Shown here in pieces: positions 33,910 to 42,207 of a DNA stretch of 64,000 bases. The stretch's first letter is position 1. Each line of letters opens with the position of its first letter. The notes under the pieces are model-generated. The model did not search any database and was not told the DNA's origin. It worked only from the letters and a program-made list of their open reading frames with translations. The position numbers and the translations under genes were made by a program. Source of the stretch: BOKV01 sp049289295 (GTDB taxonomy: Bacteria > Pseudomonadota > Alphaproteobacteria > Rhizobiales > Rhizobiaceae); NCBI GenBank assembly GCA_049289295.1, contig JBATLL010000075.1:62001-126000 (forward strand). The letters run 5' to 3'.

Positions 33910-34520
33910 GTTTCCATGATTCCCAATTTCCGCAATTGTTCAAGCAGCGGGATGACGGGGAGACCCTGAATGGAAAAAATGTCTCCAGTGATTTTCTCGA
34001 CGAGCTGAATGCCCAGTCCTTCGATCTGATAGGCACCGACACTTGAAAGGACATCGGGTCCGGCTTCGGCAAGGTGCCGTCCAATGTATGCCGGTTCTAG
34101 TTGGCGAAAAGTGATACGGCAGATATCGACATGGCTCCACAGGCAGGTTTCATCCTGCTGGATGCAGACCGCGCTGTTGAGATGATGTTCGCGCCCGGAA
34201 AGGGCAAGCAGTCGTCGAGCAGCGTCTTCCATATCCTGCGGTTTGTGTAACAATTGCCCATCAAGGCTCAGGGTCTGATCGCAACCGATGACTAGCCTTC
34301 CAGGATTTCGACTTGCTACCTCGGCTGCTTTTGCCTGGGCAAGAACCTCGGCTATGATTTCTCCATCAGCTTCTGCCTCGACGAGCGGCTGTTCCACATC
34401 GCGTTCGCTGATCTGCGCCGGGATCGTTTCGAAGCTGATACCTGCGCTGCGCAACAGTTCCGCACGTATCCGCGAGCCAGAAGCGAGGATGATCTTTTCG
34501 CCCGTTTTGAACCTGGTCAT
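33906..34520 (-). CDS. maf: Maf-family nucleotide pyrophosphatase
   Basis: A 204-residue Maf/HAM1-fold protein that hydrolyses non-canonical or surplus nucleoside triphosphates (dTTP/UTP for one subgroup, m7GTP for another). It has ILASGSRIRAELLRSAG, the SERDVEQ motif, VIGCDQTLSLDGQLLHKP, and SSVGAYQIEGLGIQLVEKITGDIFSIQGLP with catalytic E. The C-terminal GAYQIEGLG segment is conserved. It overlaps the regulatory-protein gene upstream and aroE downstream by four bases. The exact nucleotide cannot be told; the sequence seems closer to the YceF (m7GTP) than the YhdE subgroup, but this is a guess. Confidence 0.93.
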   Translation of the reverse strand: MTRFKTGEKIILASGSRIRAELLRSAGISFETIPAQISERDVEQPLVEAEADGEIIAEVLAQAKAAEVASRNPGRLVIGCDQTLSLDGQLLHKPQDMEDAARRLLALSGREHHLNSAVCIQQDETCLWSHVDICRITFRQLEPAYIGRHLAEAGPDVLSSVGAYQIEGLGIQLVEKITGDIFSIQGLPVIPLLEQLRKLGIMET

Positions 34521-35362
34521 TCCGCATAGCCTCCACCGCCAAGCCTAGCGACATGGCGTGTTCGCAGAGCCAGTATGGCAGCGGCGGTTTCCTCGATCGA
34601 TTTGCGTGAGACGTCAATCATCGGCCAACCATGGCGCGCGCACAGTCTTCTGGTCTGAGCCAGTTCCTCTGCAATGCTGGCCCGATCCGTGTAGGTCGGA
34701 TTTGGGTCCTGAAGTCCAGTACCAAGGATCCTGTTCTGGCGGACATGATAGATACGGTCTGTGGTGGCCACCAAAGCGACGATAAGGGGGTGCTTCGCCT
34801 TGGACAGCACCGCGGGTGGTTCTACTCCCGGCACCAGCGGTACATTAGCCGTCTTAACACCTCTATTGGCGAGATAGATGCTGGTTGGTGTTTTCGAGGT
34901 TCTCGAAATGCCGATGAGGACAATGTCTGCCTCTTCGATGTTTTCGGGTAACGCCCCATCATCATGCATCATTGTGAAATTCAGAGCATCGATGCGCGCG
35001 AAGTATTCGCTATTGAGTTCATGCTGAGCGCCAACTTTGCGTTCAGACGGAATTCCGAGATAGGCCTGGAAAGCCTGAAAAATCGGTTCGAGAACCGAAA
35101 TGCATGGCGTTCCGATCTGGCGGCATTTTTCTTCAAGGTGCTTGCCCAACTCGGAATCCGCTATCGTGTACAAGACAATGCCCGGTTCGCGGTCAATCGC
35201 CTCGATGACAGTCTCCAGTTGCTTGCGGTTGCGCACCAACGGATAGACATGTTCCAGGGCTTGGGTCTGCTTGTATTGCGATGTGACGGCCCGGCTCGCC
35301 GCGATAAGGGTTTCGCCGGTTGCGTCGGAAATCAGGTGCAGATGGAAAAAGCTCTCGATCAT
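34517..35362 (-). CDS. PPDK/PEP-synthase regulatory kinase-phosphorylase
   Basis: A 281-residue DUF299 protein that inactivates pyruvate phosphate dikinase (or PEP synthase) by ADP-dependent threonine phosphorylation and reverses it by phosphorolysis. The P-loop is GISRTSKTPTSIYLA, and HLHLISDATGETLIAASRA at the N-terminus and RASIAEELAQTRRLCARHGWPMIDVSRKSIEETAA at the end are family signatures. ATG 35362 follows GGAAG; the frame extends 31 codons further without family resemblance. This gene is the homologue of the gene flanking the origin (RP001 in Rickettsia) in other alphaproteobacteria, facing away from hemE. It starts the run ending in dnaQ. Confidence 0.93.
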   Translation of the reverse strand: MIESFFHLHLISDATGETLIAASRAVTSQYKQTQALEHVYPLVRNRKQLETVIEAIDREPGIVLYTIADSELGKHLEEKCRQIGTPCISVLEPIFQAFQAYLGIPSERKVGAQHELNSEYFARIDALNFTMMHDDGALPENIEEADIVLIGISRTSKTPTSIYLANRGVKTANVPLVPGVEPPAVLSKAKHPLIVALVATTDRIYHVRQNRILGTGLQDPNPTYTDRASIAEELAQTRRLCARHGWPMIDVSRKSIEETAAAILALRTRHVARLGGGGYAE

Positions 35363-35399
35363 TTCTTCCGTTGGACCCGATATGCCTGGTTGGACATTG

Positions 35400-35790
35400 A
35401 TGCTGTTGATAGCAGGGGATAAACCAGCCTGCGTTGGCGGCTGTGTGCAAAACAACCCCGTTGAGCTGTTTTGCGTTCACATTAGCCATCTTGTAAAGAA
35501 AATTCCGGCTGGTTGTGAATGGCTGGCACAGGATGGATTATCACAGATAATCAACATTGTTTCACCGTCGCTGAACCTGATCAGTGAGTGTAACATATTG
35601 AACAATAACGATAAAAAATCTTTTCCCCGTAATTGACAGGCCTTTCGCCTGTTGAATATGCGATCAGGATGGAATCCTGGAGGTGTGGAAAAAGGTGCAA
35701 CAACTGGAACTTCCCGTTATTCACAGACTCTAAGAATCAAATTCTAGAATCGAGAAAATTTCCTTTATTGGAGCGTGGTGTGGAAAAGCG
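35400..35790. other. oriC: Probable chromosomal replication origin (oriC)
   Basis: The 417-base gap 35363-35779 between the DUF299 gene and hemE holds no gene. It carries four exact matches to the DnaA box TTWTNCACA: TGTGCAAAA 35444-35452, TGTGGAAAA 35684-35692, TTATTCACA 35717-35725, TGTGGAAAA 35779-35787 (first, second and fourth inverted; the last covers the hemE start). Also present are a 7/9 match at 35514-35522, an AT-rich stretch around 35590-35625 as a likely unwinding element, the interrupted palindrome GATTATC-ACA-GATAATC at 35536-35552, and four GANTC sites (35672, 35726, 35734, 35747). Alphaproteobacterial origins known from Caulobacter and Rickettsia lie at this same locus. I see no CtrA box TTAA-N7-TTAA here. 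Confidence 0.8.
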
Positions 35791-36811
35791 TCAGGAAAGA
35801 AAGCTGCTATCGGTCATTGACGGTGAAAGCCTGGCAACACCGCCAGTCTGGCTGATGAGACAGGCGGGTCGATATTTGCCGGAATACCGGGCAACGCGGG
35901 CCAAGGCAGGAGGGTTCCTGGATCTGTGCTACACACCTGAGCTGGCCTGCGAAGTCACCTTGCAACCGATCAGGCGATTTGGTTTTGACGCGGCCATTCT
36001 GTTTTCAGACATTCTCGTCATTCCCGATGCGCTGGGTCGCAAGGTTCGCTTCGAGGAAGGAAGGGGGCCCTTGCTCGAACCAATCAGTGCCGCGGAGATA
36101 GGCGGACTTGTATCGACTGGTTGGGAGAAGCATCTGCAACCTGTTTTTGATGCCGTGAGTTTGATCCGCGAATCCTTGCCCGGAGAGACAGCTCTGCTTG
36201 GTTTTTGTGGGGCGCCCTGGACGGTAGCGACATACATGATTGCAGGACATGGAACGCCGGACCAGGCGCCTGCCAGACTGTTTTCCTACAGAGAGCGGCA
36301 AGCTTTCAGTGACCTGATTGATTTGCTGGCGGATGTTTCGGCTGAGTATCTCATAGAGCAGTTCCAGCATGGTGCGGATGCGGTGCAGATTTTCGATTCC
36401 TGGTCGGGCGTACTGGGAGAAGAGGATTTCAGTCAGTGGTGCGTTAAACCTGTCAAGCGGATGATCAGCGCGGTCAGGCGGAAAGTCCCCGACGCGAGGA
36501 TCATCGCTTTTCCGAAAGGAGCGGGCTCGCTTTATGACGGATACCGTGAGGAAACGGAGGCGAGCGTTCTTGGTCTTGACTGGTCCGTGCCATTCTCGCA
36601 AGCGCGGCGATTGCAGGCTGGCGGTGCGGTACAGGGGAACCTGGACCCCATGCGAGTTGTCGCTGGAGGCAGGGCTCTTGACGAAGGTGTAGACCAGATA
36701 CTGGAAGCGCTTGGCGATGGACCGCTGATCTTCAATCTGGGGCATGGGATCACCCCTGATGCACCTGTCGAGCATGTCGAGCGGTTGATGAAACGGATCA
36801 GGCATTCCTGA
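35780..36811 (+). CDS. hemE: Uroporphyrinogen decarboxylase
   Basis: A 343-residue barrel enzyme removing four carboxyl groups from uroporphyrinogen III in haem synthesis. It has WLMRQAGRYLPEYR (substrate arginines), ILFSDILVIPDALG with the catalytic aspartate, GFCGAPWTVATYM, FDSWSGVL and NLGHGITPDAPVEHV. I chose GTG 35780: GGAG is six bases upstream, and the protein length is normal; the longer frame from 35633 would read through the origin. The start codon lies inside a DnaA box, so DnaA binding could affect hemE. First of a plus-strand run that continues to parB. Confidence 0.96.
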   Translation: MEKRQERKLLSVIDGESLATPPVWLMRQAGRYLPEYRATRAKAGGFLDLCYTPELACEVTLQPIRRFGFDAAILFSDILVIPDALGRKVRFEEGRGPLLEPISAAEIGGLVSTGWEKHLQPVFDAVSLIRESLPGETALLGFCGAPWTVATYMIAGHGTPDQAPARLFSYRERQAFSDLIDLLADVSAEYLIEQFQHGADAVQIFDSWSGVLGEEDFSQWCVKPVKRMISAVRRKVPDARIIAFPKGAGSLYDGYREETEASVLGLDWSVPFSQARRLQAGGAVQGNLDPMRVVAGGRALDEGVDQILEALGDGPLIFNLGHGITPDAPVEHVERLMKRIRHS

Positions 36812-37344
36812 TGAAAAGCGAAGTGTCACAGTCAGGCGCTAAGGCTGGCAAGCGTGCTGCCATGGCTCTTGTTGTTCTTGCGATTGCGACCGGCGCTCTG
36901 TTCGTGATCGATCCGGTCGATCTGTATTTGTGGATCAAGGCCATTCACGTCATGGCTGTGATTTCCTGGATGGCTGCGATGCTCTATCTGCCGCGCCTGT
37001 TCATCTATCATTGCGAATCAGAACCTGGCTCTGTTCAGTCCGAGACATTCAAGGTGATGGAGAGAAGGTTGCTGCGCGTCATCATGAACCCGGCAATGAT
37101 GATTTCCTGGATTGCAGGGCTCTGGATGGCATGGGAAAGCGGTAGTTATCTGTCGACCTGGTTTCATATCAAGTTCGCTGCGGTAATCCTGTTGTCGGCC
37201 ATGCATGGCGTGCTGGCCAAAGGAGTACGCCTGTTTTCCGTTGATGCGAACGAGCGCAGCACGACCTATTGGCGGGTGATGAATGAAGTACCTGCTGTTC
37301 TGATGATCGTGATTGTCATCATGGTAATTGTCAGGCCTTTTTGA
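36811..37344 (+). CDS. hemJ: Protoporphyrinogen oxidase HemJ
   Basis: A 177-residue integral membrane protein of the HemJ/CopD-like family that oxidises protoporphyrinogen IX in bacteria without HemG or HemY. There are about four to five membrane helices; the first segment after a polar N-terminus is MALVVLAIATGALFVI, then LYLWIKAIHVMAVISWMAAMLYLPRLFIYH with the conserved histidine, then MISWIAGLWMAW, FHIKFAAVILLSAMHGVL with a conserved lysine, and VLMIVIVIMVIVRPF. Its ATG overlaps the hemE stop by one base (TGATG), so the two are coupled, in the same pathway. Confidence 0.92.
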   Translation: MKSEVSQSGAKAGKRAAMALVVLAIATGALFVIDPVDLYLWIKAIHVMAVISWMAAMLYLPRLFIYHCESEPGSVQSETFKVMERRLLRVIMNPAMMISWIAGLWMAWESGSYLSTWFHIKFAAVILLSAMHGVLAKGVRLFSVDANERSTTYWRVMNEVPAVLMIVIVIMVIVRPF

Positions 37345-37503
37345 GCTTGTGAAAATTTAGCTTGAGAGAATCGGAGCCTGCTACTATTGTGCGCTCCTCT
37401 CCAGAGGAATCCAGCCAGATATCCGGGTGATATCCAGGCGCAGCCTGATAACAGCGCTCCGCATCAGCGATTCCAGTTTCCCCCTCTCAATGGAATATTC
37501 TTC

Positions 37504-38769
37504 ATGCAACAGATGAAGCTACAAGAACTCAAGACAAAGACACCGACTGACCTCGTCTCGTTTGCAGAGGGTCTGGAGGTGGAAAATGCGAGCACCATGC
37601 GCAAGCAGGAGCTCATGTTTGCCATTCTTAAAAACCTCGCCGAGCAGGAAGTCGAGATTATCGGTGAGGGTGTTGTTGAAATTCTCCAGGACGGTTTCGG
37701 CTTTCTGAGATCGGCAAGCGCGAACTACCTGCCTGGTCCGGACGATATCTACATCTCGCCTTCGCAGATCAGGCGGTTCTCGCTCAAGACAGGCGATACG
37801 GTCGAAGGTCCGATCCGTGGGCCCAAGGAAGGGGAGCGGTATTTTGCCCTTCTGAAGGTCAACACGATCAATTTCGAGGATCCAGAAAAGATCCGGCACA
37901 AGGTGCATTTCGACAATCTGACGCCATTATATCCAAACGATCGCTTCCGAATGGAAGTGGATGCACCGACGAGCAAGGACCTCTCGGCTAGGGTCATCGA
38001 TCTGGTCGCACCTCTCGGCAAGGGACAGCGCGGCCTGATCGTTGCACCACCCAGAACCGGCAAGACCGTTCTGCTGCAGAACATTGCTCATTCCATCACA
38101 GCCAATCATCCGGAAAGCTACCTTATCGTTCTGCTCATTGATGAACGGCCGGAGGAAGTGACAGACATGCAGCGCTCGGTGAAGGGTGAGGTCGTTTCCT
38201 CAACCTTCGACGAGCCTGCAGCGCGCCATGTTCAGGTTGCGGAAATGGTTATCGAGAAAGCCAAGCGGCTCGTCGAGCATGGCAGGGATGTTGTTATCCT
38301 GCTGGATTCCATCACGCGCCTTGGTCGCGCCTACAACACCGTCGTTCCCTCATCGGGCAAGGTTCTGACCGGTGGTGTTGATGCCAACGCACTTCAGAGG
38401 CCGAAGCGGTTCTTTGGTGCTGCGCGCAATATCGAGGAAGGCGGTTCTCTGACGATCATCGCAACAGCGCTGATCGATACAGGTTCGCGTATGGATGAAG
38501 TCATCTTCGAAGAATTCAAGGGTACGGGCAATTCCGAGATTGTTCTTGACCGCAAGGTAGCTGACAAGCGCGTCTTCCCGGCAATTGACATTCTGAAGTC
38601 GGGTACGCGCAAGGAGGACCTGCTTGTACCGCGGGCTGACCTGCAGAAAATCTTCGTGCTGCGGCGTATCCTTTCGTCGATGGGTACCACTGATGCGATC
38701 GAGTTCCTTATCGACAAGCTGAAGCAGACGAAGACGAACGGCGAGTTCTTCGACACCATGAATACCTGA
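37504..38769 (+). CDS. rho: Transcription termination factor Rho
   Basis: A 421-residue hexameric RNA helicase. It has an N-terminal helical part (MKLQELKTKTPTDLVSFAEGLEVENASTMRKQELMFAIL), the RNA-binding cold-shock domain (GFGFLRSASANYLPGPDDIYIS), then the ATPase with Walker A PPRTGKTVLLQ (about residue 182), RPEEVTDMQR, ILLDSITRLGRAYN with the Q loop following in SSGKVLTGGVDANAL, and the arginine finger region. Both ATG 37504 and 37513 are possible. The leader 37345-37503 (159 bases) holds a GATATC-CGGGT-GATATC repeat but no clear attenuator. Confidence 0.98.
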   Translation: MQQMKLQELKTKTPTDLVSFAEGLEVENASTMRKQELMFAILKNLAEQEVEIIGEGVVEILQDGFGFLRSASANYLPGPDDIYISPSQIRRFSLKTGDTVEGPIRGPKEGERYFALLKVNTINFEDPEKIRHKVHFDNLTPLYPNDRFRMEVDAPTSKDLSARVIDLVAPLGKGQRGLIVAPPRTGKTVLLQNIAHSITANHPESYLIVLLIDERPEEVTDMQRSVKGEVVSSTFDEPAARHVQVAEMVIEKAKRLVEHGRDVVILLDSITRLGRAYNTVVPSSGKVLTGGVDANALQRPKRFFGAARNIEEGGSLTIIATALIDTGSRMDEVIFEEFKGTGNSEIVLDRKVADKRVFPAIDILKSGTRKEDLLVPRADLQKIFVLRRILSSMGTTDAIEFLIDKLKQTKTNGEFFDTMNT

Positions 38770-38842
38770 TCTGCCTCGAAGGTCCTGGTGGCTGTGCGGA
38801 TGAGCGCTTGAAAGCGCGAAGTTGCGTGGAGACATGCTGGCG

Positions 38843-40150
38843 ATGGATGGACCAATGGGTGATACGATATTCGCGCTGTCGAGCGGTCAGCCGCCCGCAG
38901 GCGTAGCGGTATTCAGGATCAGCGGGCCGGCAACAGGACTCGTTCTTGAAACGATCTGCGGTGTGCTGCCAGCTCCCAGACTTGCTTCGTTGAGAACGAT
39001 TCGGTTACGCAACGGTGAAGCTCTGGATCAGGGGCTGGTTATCTGGTTCCCGGCGCCGGGCAGCTTCACCGGTGAAGATTGCGCTGAGTTGCATGTTCAT
39101 GGCGGCAGGTCTGTTATTCATGGCGCGATCGGACTTCTTGGCTCTTTCGAAAAAGTCAGGCTCGCGGATCGAGGGGAGTTCACAAGACGGGCTTTTGAAA
39201 ATGGAAAACTGGACCTCACCGAAGCGGAAGGCCTGTCTGATCTCATAGCAGCGGAAACCGATTTGCAGAGGCGGCTGGCTCTGGGATTGGCTGGCGGGCA
39301 TCTGCGCCAGAAAGCGGAATCATGGCGCGAGAGCCTGATCGCTATACGCTCAAGCCTTGAGGCGTCATTTGATTTCAGCGACCAGGAGGATGTTCCGGGC
39401 GATGTTGCTGATGGCTGGCGAAGCAATGCTGTCTCGGTGAGAGAGTCTATTCGGCTGGTTCTGGAGAATGCGAGAACTGGCGAGCGGGTACGGGACGGCC
39501 TTAACATCGTGATTGCAGGCCCACCCAATGCCGGAAAATCCAGTCTGCTCAATGCGTTTGCGAAACGCGATGTTGCCATAGTTGACGACAGTCCTGGCAC
39601 CACAAGGGATCTGGTTGAAGTCAGTCTTGATGTAGATGGGGTCGCTGTGACTGTAGTCGATACAGCGGGATTGCGCGATGGCGCGGGAAAGGTCGAGGCG
39701 GAAGGCATTCGTCGCGCATTACAACGTGCGCAAGAAGCAGACCTGACAATCTGGCTGCAGGCTTGTGGTGATGGGACAGGGGAAGTCGGTTTGGTCAATT
39801 CTCCCAATCTCGTCTTGTTTCGATCGAAGGATGATGACGGTCGGTATGGAGCCAGAGGGATTTCTGTTCGGCGCGAGGGCGGACTGGATGGCGTCCTGAA
39901 ACTGATCTGGGAGACCGTGTCTCGGTGTACGAATGTAGAACCGGGCTGCGTCACCAGGGAAAGACAGAGGTTGGCGCTGGAAGTTTGTGAGAGCAGTCTT
40001 GCGCTGGCGCTGGAGTGTGATCGCGCTATGGAGGAAGTTGCAGCAGATCATATTCGCTCGGCATCGAATGCTCTTGGTCGATTGACCGGAAAGATGGACG
40101 TCGAGGATGTTCTAGACCGGATTTTTTCGGAGTTCTGCATTGGCAAGTGA
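38843..40150 (+). CDS. mnmE: tRNA modification GTPase MnmE
   Basis: A GTPase of 435 residues (with ATG 38843) that acts with MnmG to make cmnm5U at U34 of certain tRNAs. It has the tetrahydrofolate-binding N-terminal domain (DTIFALSSGQPPAGVAVFRISG; DRGEFTRRAFENGKLDLTEAEGL), the G domain with G1 GPPNAGKSS (about 227), G2/G3 PGTTRDLVE and DTAGLRD, and the C-terminal FCIGK with the cysteine of the family. Starts are uncertain: TTG 38822, ATG 38834, 38843 and 38855 are all in frame; GGAG at 38828-38831 best suits 38843. It is 73 bases after rho. Confidence 0.95.
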   Translation: MDGPMGDTIFALSSGQPPAGVAVFRISGPATGLVLETICGVLPAPRLASLRTIRLRNGEALDQGLVIWFPAPGSFTGEDCAELHVHGGRSVIHGAIGLLGSFEKVRLADRGEFTRRAFENGKLDLTEAEGLSDLIAAETDLQRRLALGLAGGHLRQKAESWRESLIAIRSSLEASFDFSDQEDVPGDVADGWRSNAVSVRESIRLVLENARTGERVRDGLNIVIAGPPNAGKSSLLNAFAKRDVAIVDDSPGTTRDLVEVSLDVDGVAVTVVDTAGLRDGAGKVEAEGIRRALQRAQEADLTIWLQACGDGTGEVGLVNSPNLVLFRSKDDDGRYGARGISVRREGGLDGVLKLIWETVSRCTNVEPGCVTRERQRLALEVCESSLALALECDRAMEEVAADHIRSASNALGRLTGKMDVEDVLDRIFSEFCIGK

Positions 40151-40163
40151 TTCACGTGAAACC
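40148..40163. repeat. parS: parS-like site, 14 of 16
   Basis: TGATTCACGTGAAACC differs from the parS 16-mer in two positions (third and last). It starts at the mnmE stop codon and lies 45 bases before the perfect site, so it is likely a second ParB site. Confidence 0.6.
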
Positions 40164-40192
40164 TTGCTGGCGATCAGTGTTTTGAATGAGGG

Positions 40193-40208
40193 TGTTTCAC
40201 GTGAAACA
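40193..40208. repeat. parS: parS centromere site, perfect 16-mer
   Basis: TGTTTCACGTGAAACA, a perfect palindrome equal to the parS sequence bound by ParB across bacteria. It lies between mnmE and mnmG, 4.4 kb from the probable origin and 2.7 kb before parA. ParB loads here and spreads, and ParA pulls the origin region toward the pole. The 161-base gap holding it contains nothing else that I recognise apart from the second parS-like site. Confidence 0.95.
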
Positions 40209-40311
40209 TTTTCACAGTGCGTTTCATGAACGAATCCATTTTGACCGATCTGTTGAAATGGAATAGTAGCTGGCCAGGTTGGACCCAACTCTCAAGGCAG
40301 GCAGGTCAAGG

Positions 40312-42207
40312 GTGAATTATCGCCGGTACGATGTCATCGTCATAGGCGGCGGTCACGCAGGTTGCGAGGCGGCAGCAGCTTCTGCGCGCATGGGTGCGGC
40401 CACAGCCTTGGTCACACATCGCATGGATACGATCGGCGTAATGTCGTGCAATCCAGCGATCGGTGGACTGGGAAAGGGGCATCTTGTCAGGGAGGTTGAC
40501 GCGCTGGATGGCCTTATGGGGCGTGTCGCAGACCTGGCTGGCATCCAGTTTCGCCTGTTGAACCGGCGCAAGGGTCCGGCCGTACGTGGTCCAAGGGCGC
40601 AGGCTGACAGAAAGCTCTATCGCCTGGCCATGCAGGACGCCATTGCTGGCACTCCCAATCTTGGCGTTGTTGAGGGTGCTGTAGAGGACCTTCTTCTGGA
40701 CGGGAGCGCGATATCCGGCGTTGTATTGGCGGATGGAACCGGGCTCCGCTCCAGATGCGTCGTTCTAACCACGGGAACATTCCTGCGAGGCCTCATACAC
40801 ATAGGGTCGTTGAATTTCCCCGCGGGGCGCATGGGTGAGGAACCTTCCAACGGGTTGGCGCTTACGCTGAAACGATTCGGATTCGAACTGGGTCGGTTGA
40901 AGACTGGCACTCCAGCGCGCCTTGATGGCCGGACAATCGACTGGCAGTCATTGGAAATGCAGAAGGGTGATGAGGATCCTGTTGCTTTTTCCACGATGAC
41001 CAGGGCCTTGACCAATCCACAGATCAAATGCGGAATTACAAGAACGACAGCTGCCACCCATCGCATCATCGAGGAAAATATCGGCCGATCCGCGATGTAT
41101 TCCGGACAGATATCAGGAGCCGGTCCAAGATATTGTCCATCCATCGAGGACAAGATTGTGCGTTTTGGGGAGCGGGACGGTCATCAGGTGTTTCTGGAAC
41201 CAGAGGGCCTCGATGATACAACGGTCTATCCGAACGGCATTTCAACTTCTCTGCCTGAAGATGTTCAGGCGGCATTTCTCAAGACGATTCCCGGTCTGGA
41301 GAAAGCGACAATCCTGCAGCCTGGCTATGCGATAGAATATGATCACGTCGATCCAAGAGAGTTGACCCAGTCCCTGGAATCAAAGCGCATCGACGGCCTC
41401 TACCTTGCGGGGCAGATCAATGGGACAACGGGATATGAGGAAGCGGCTGCGCAGGGACTGGTGGCAGGACTTGGTGCCGCACGCAAGGCTGGCGGCGCTG
41501 TCTCTGTCCAGTTCAGCCGGACAAGTAGCTACATCGGCGTGATGATTGATGATCTTGTTACGCGCGGTGTGAGCGAACCGTATCGGATGTTTACATCCCG
41601 GGCGGAGTACAGGCTGGCCCTTCGGGCGGACAATGCTGACCAGCGCCTGACTCGATTCGGGATCGAAACAGGATGCGTCGGATCAGAACGGCAAAATGCA
41701 TTCGAAGAAAAAATGGCACTTCTGGCGGATGGAAGATCGCGCCTCAAGGCCTTGAGCATTACACCGCAACAGGCGGCTCGCCACGGACAGACCATCAACC
41801 AGGATGGCGTGAGGAGGTCGGGTTGGGATCTGCTTTCCCGCTCGGATGTCTCTTTCACGGACATTGTCGAGATCTGGCCGGAGCTGGGCTCGATTGACAG
41901 GCGAACTGCGGAACAGTTGGAGATCGAGGCGTCCTACTCGGTTTATCTGAACCGGCAGGAAAGCGAGATTGCCTCGATGCAGCGCGACGAAGCACTTAGA
42001 ATCCCAACAGCTTTCACCTACCGCAATCTGCCAGGACTTTCGAACGAGCTGGCAGAGAAGCTTGAACGGACCGCGCCGGAGAACATTGGCCAGGCTTCCA
42101 GGATCGAGGGGATGACCCCTGCTGCCCTGGCACTAATCCTTGCCCATATCAGACGACGCCAGCGCCGCGAGAACAACCCTGTCGGCCTGAACGAGCTTGG
42201 GCAATGA
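40312..42207 (+). CDS. mnmG: tRNA modification enzyme MnmG
   Basis: A 631-residue FAD enzyme, partner of MnmE. It has the dinucleotide site VIVIGGGHAGCEAAAASARMG, SCNPAIGGLGKGHLVREVDALDG, the conserved PRAQADRKLYR, GTFLRGLIHIG, YLAGQINGTTGYEEAAAQG and FTSRAEYRLALRADNAD, in the normal order and length. The start is GTG 40312 (N-YRRYDVIVIGG, normal for the family); TTG 40279 would add 11 residues. It overlaps rsmG by four bases. Confidence 0.97.
   Translation: MNYRRYDVIVIGGGHAGCEAAAASARMGAATALVTHRMDTIGVMSCNPAIGGLGKGHLVREVDALDGLMGRVADLAGIQFRLLNRRKGPAVRGPRAQADRKLYRLAMQDAIAGTPNLGVVEGAVEDLLLDGSAISGVVLADGTGLRSRCVVLTTGTFLRGLIHIGSLNFPAGRMGEEPSNGLALTLKRFGFELGRLKTGTPARLDGRTIDWQSLEMQKGDEDPVAFSTMTRALTNPQIKCGITRTTAATHRIIEENIGRSAMYSGQISGAGPRYCPSIEDKIVRFGERDGHQVFLEPEGLDDTTVYPNGISTSLPEDVQAAFLKTIPGLEKATILQPGYAIEYDHVDPRELTQSLESKRIDGLYLAGQINGTTGYEEAAAQGLVAGLGAARKAGGAVSVQFSRTSSYIGVMIDDLVTRGVSEPYRMFTSRAEYRLALRADNADQRLTRFGIETGCVGSERQNAFEEKMALLADGRSRLKALSITPQQAARHGQTINQDGVRRSGWDLLSRSDVSFTDIVEIWPELGSIDRRTAEQLEIEASYSVYLNRQESEIASMQRDEALRIPTAFTYRNLPGLSNELAEKLERTAPENIGQASRIEGMTPAALALILAHIRRRQRRENNPVGLNELGQ

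Noticed and set aside
35363..35779. CtrA boxes in the origin
   Set aside because: I found no TTAA-N7-TTAA in this gap, unlike the Caulobacter origin.
35633..35779. Longer N-terminus of HemE starting at 35633
   Set aside because: It would read through DnaA boxes and GANTC sites, with no family resemblance; GTG 35780 has a good ribosome site.
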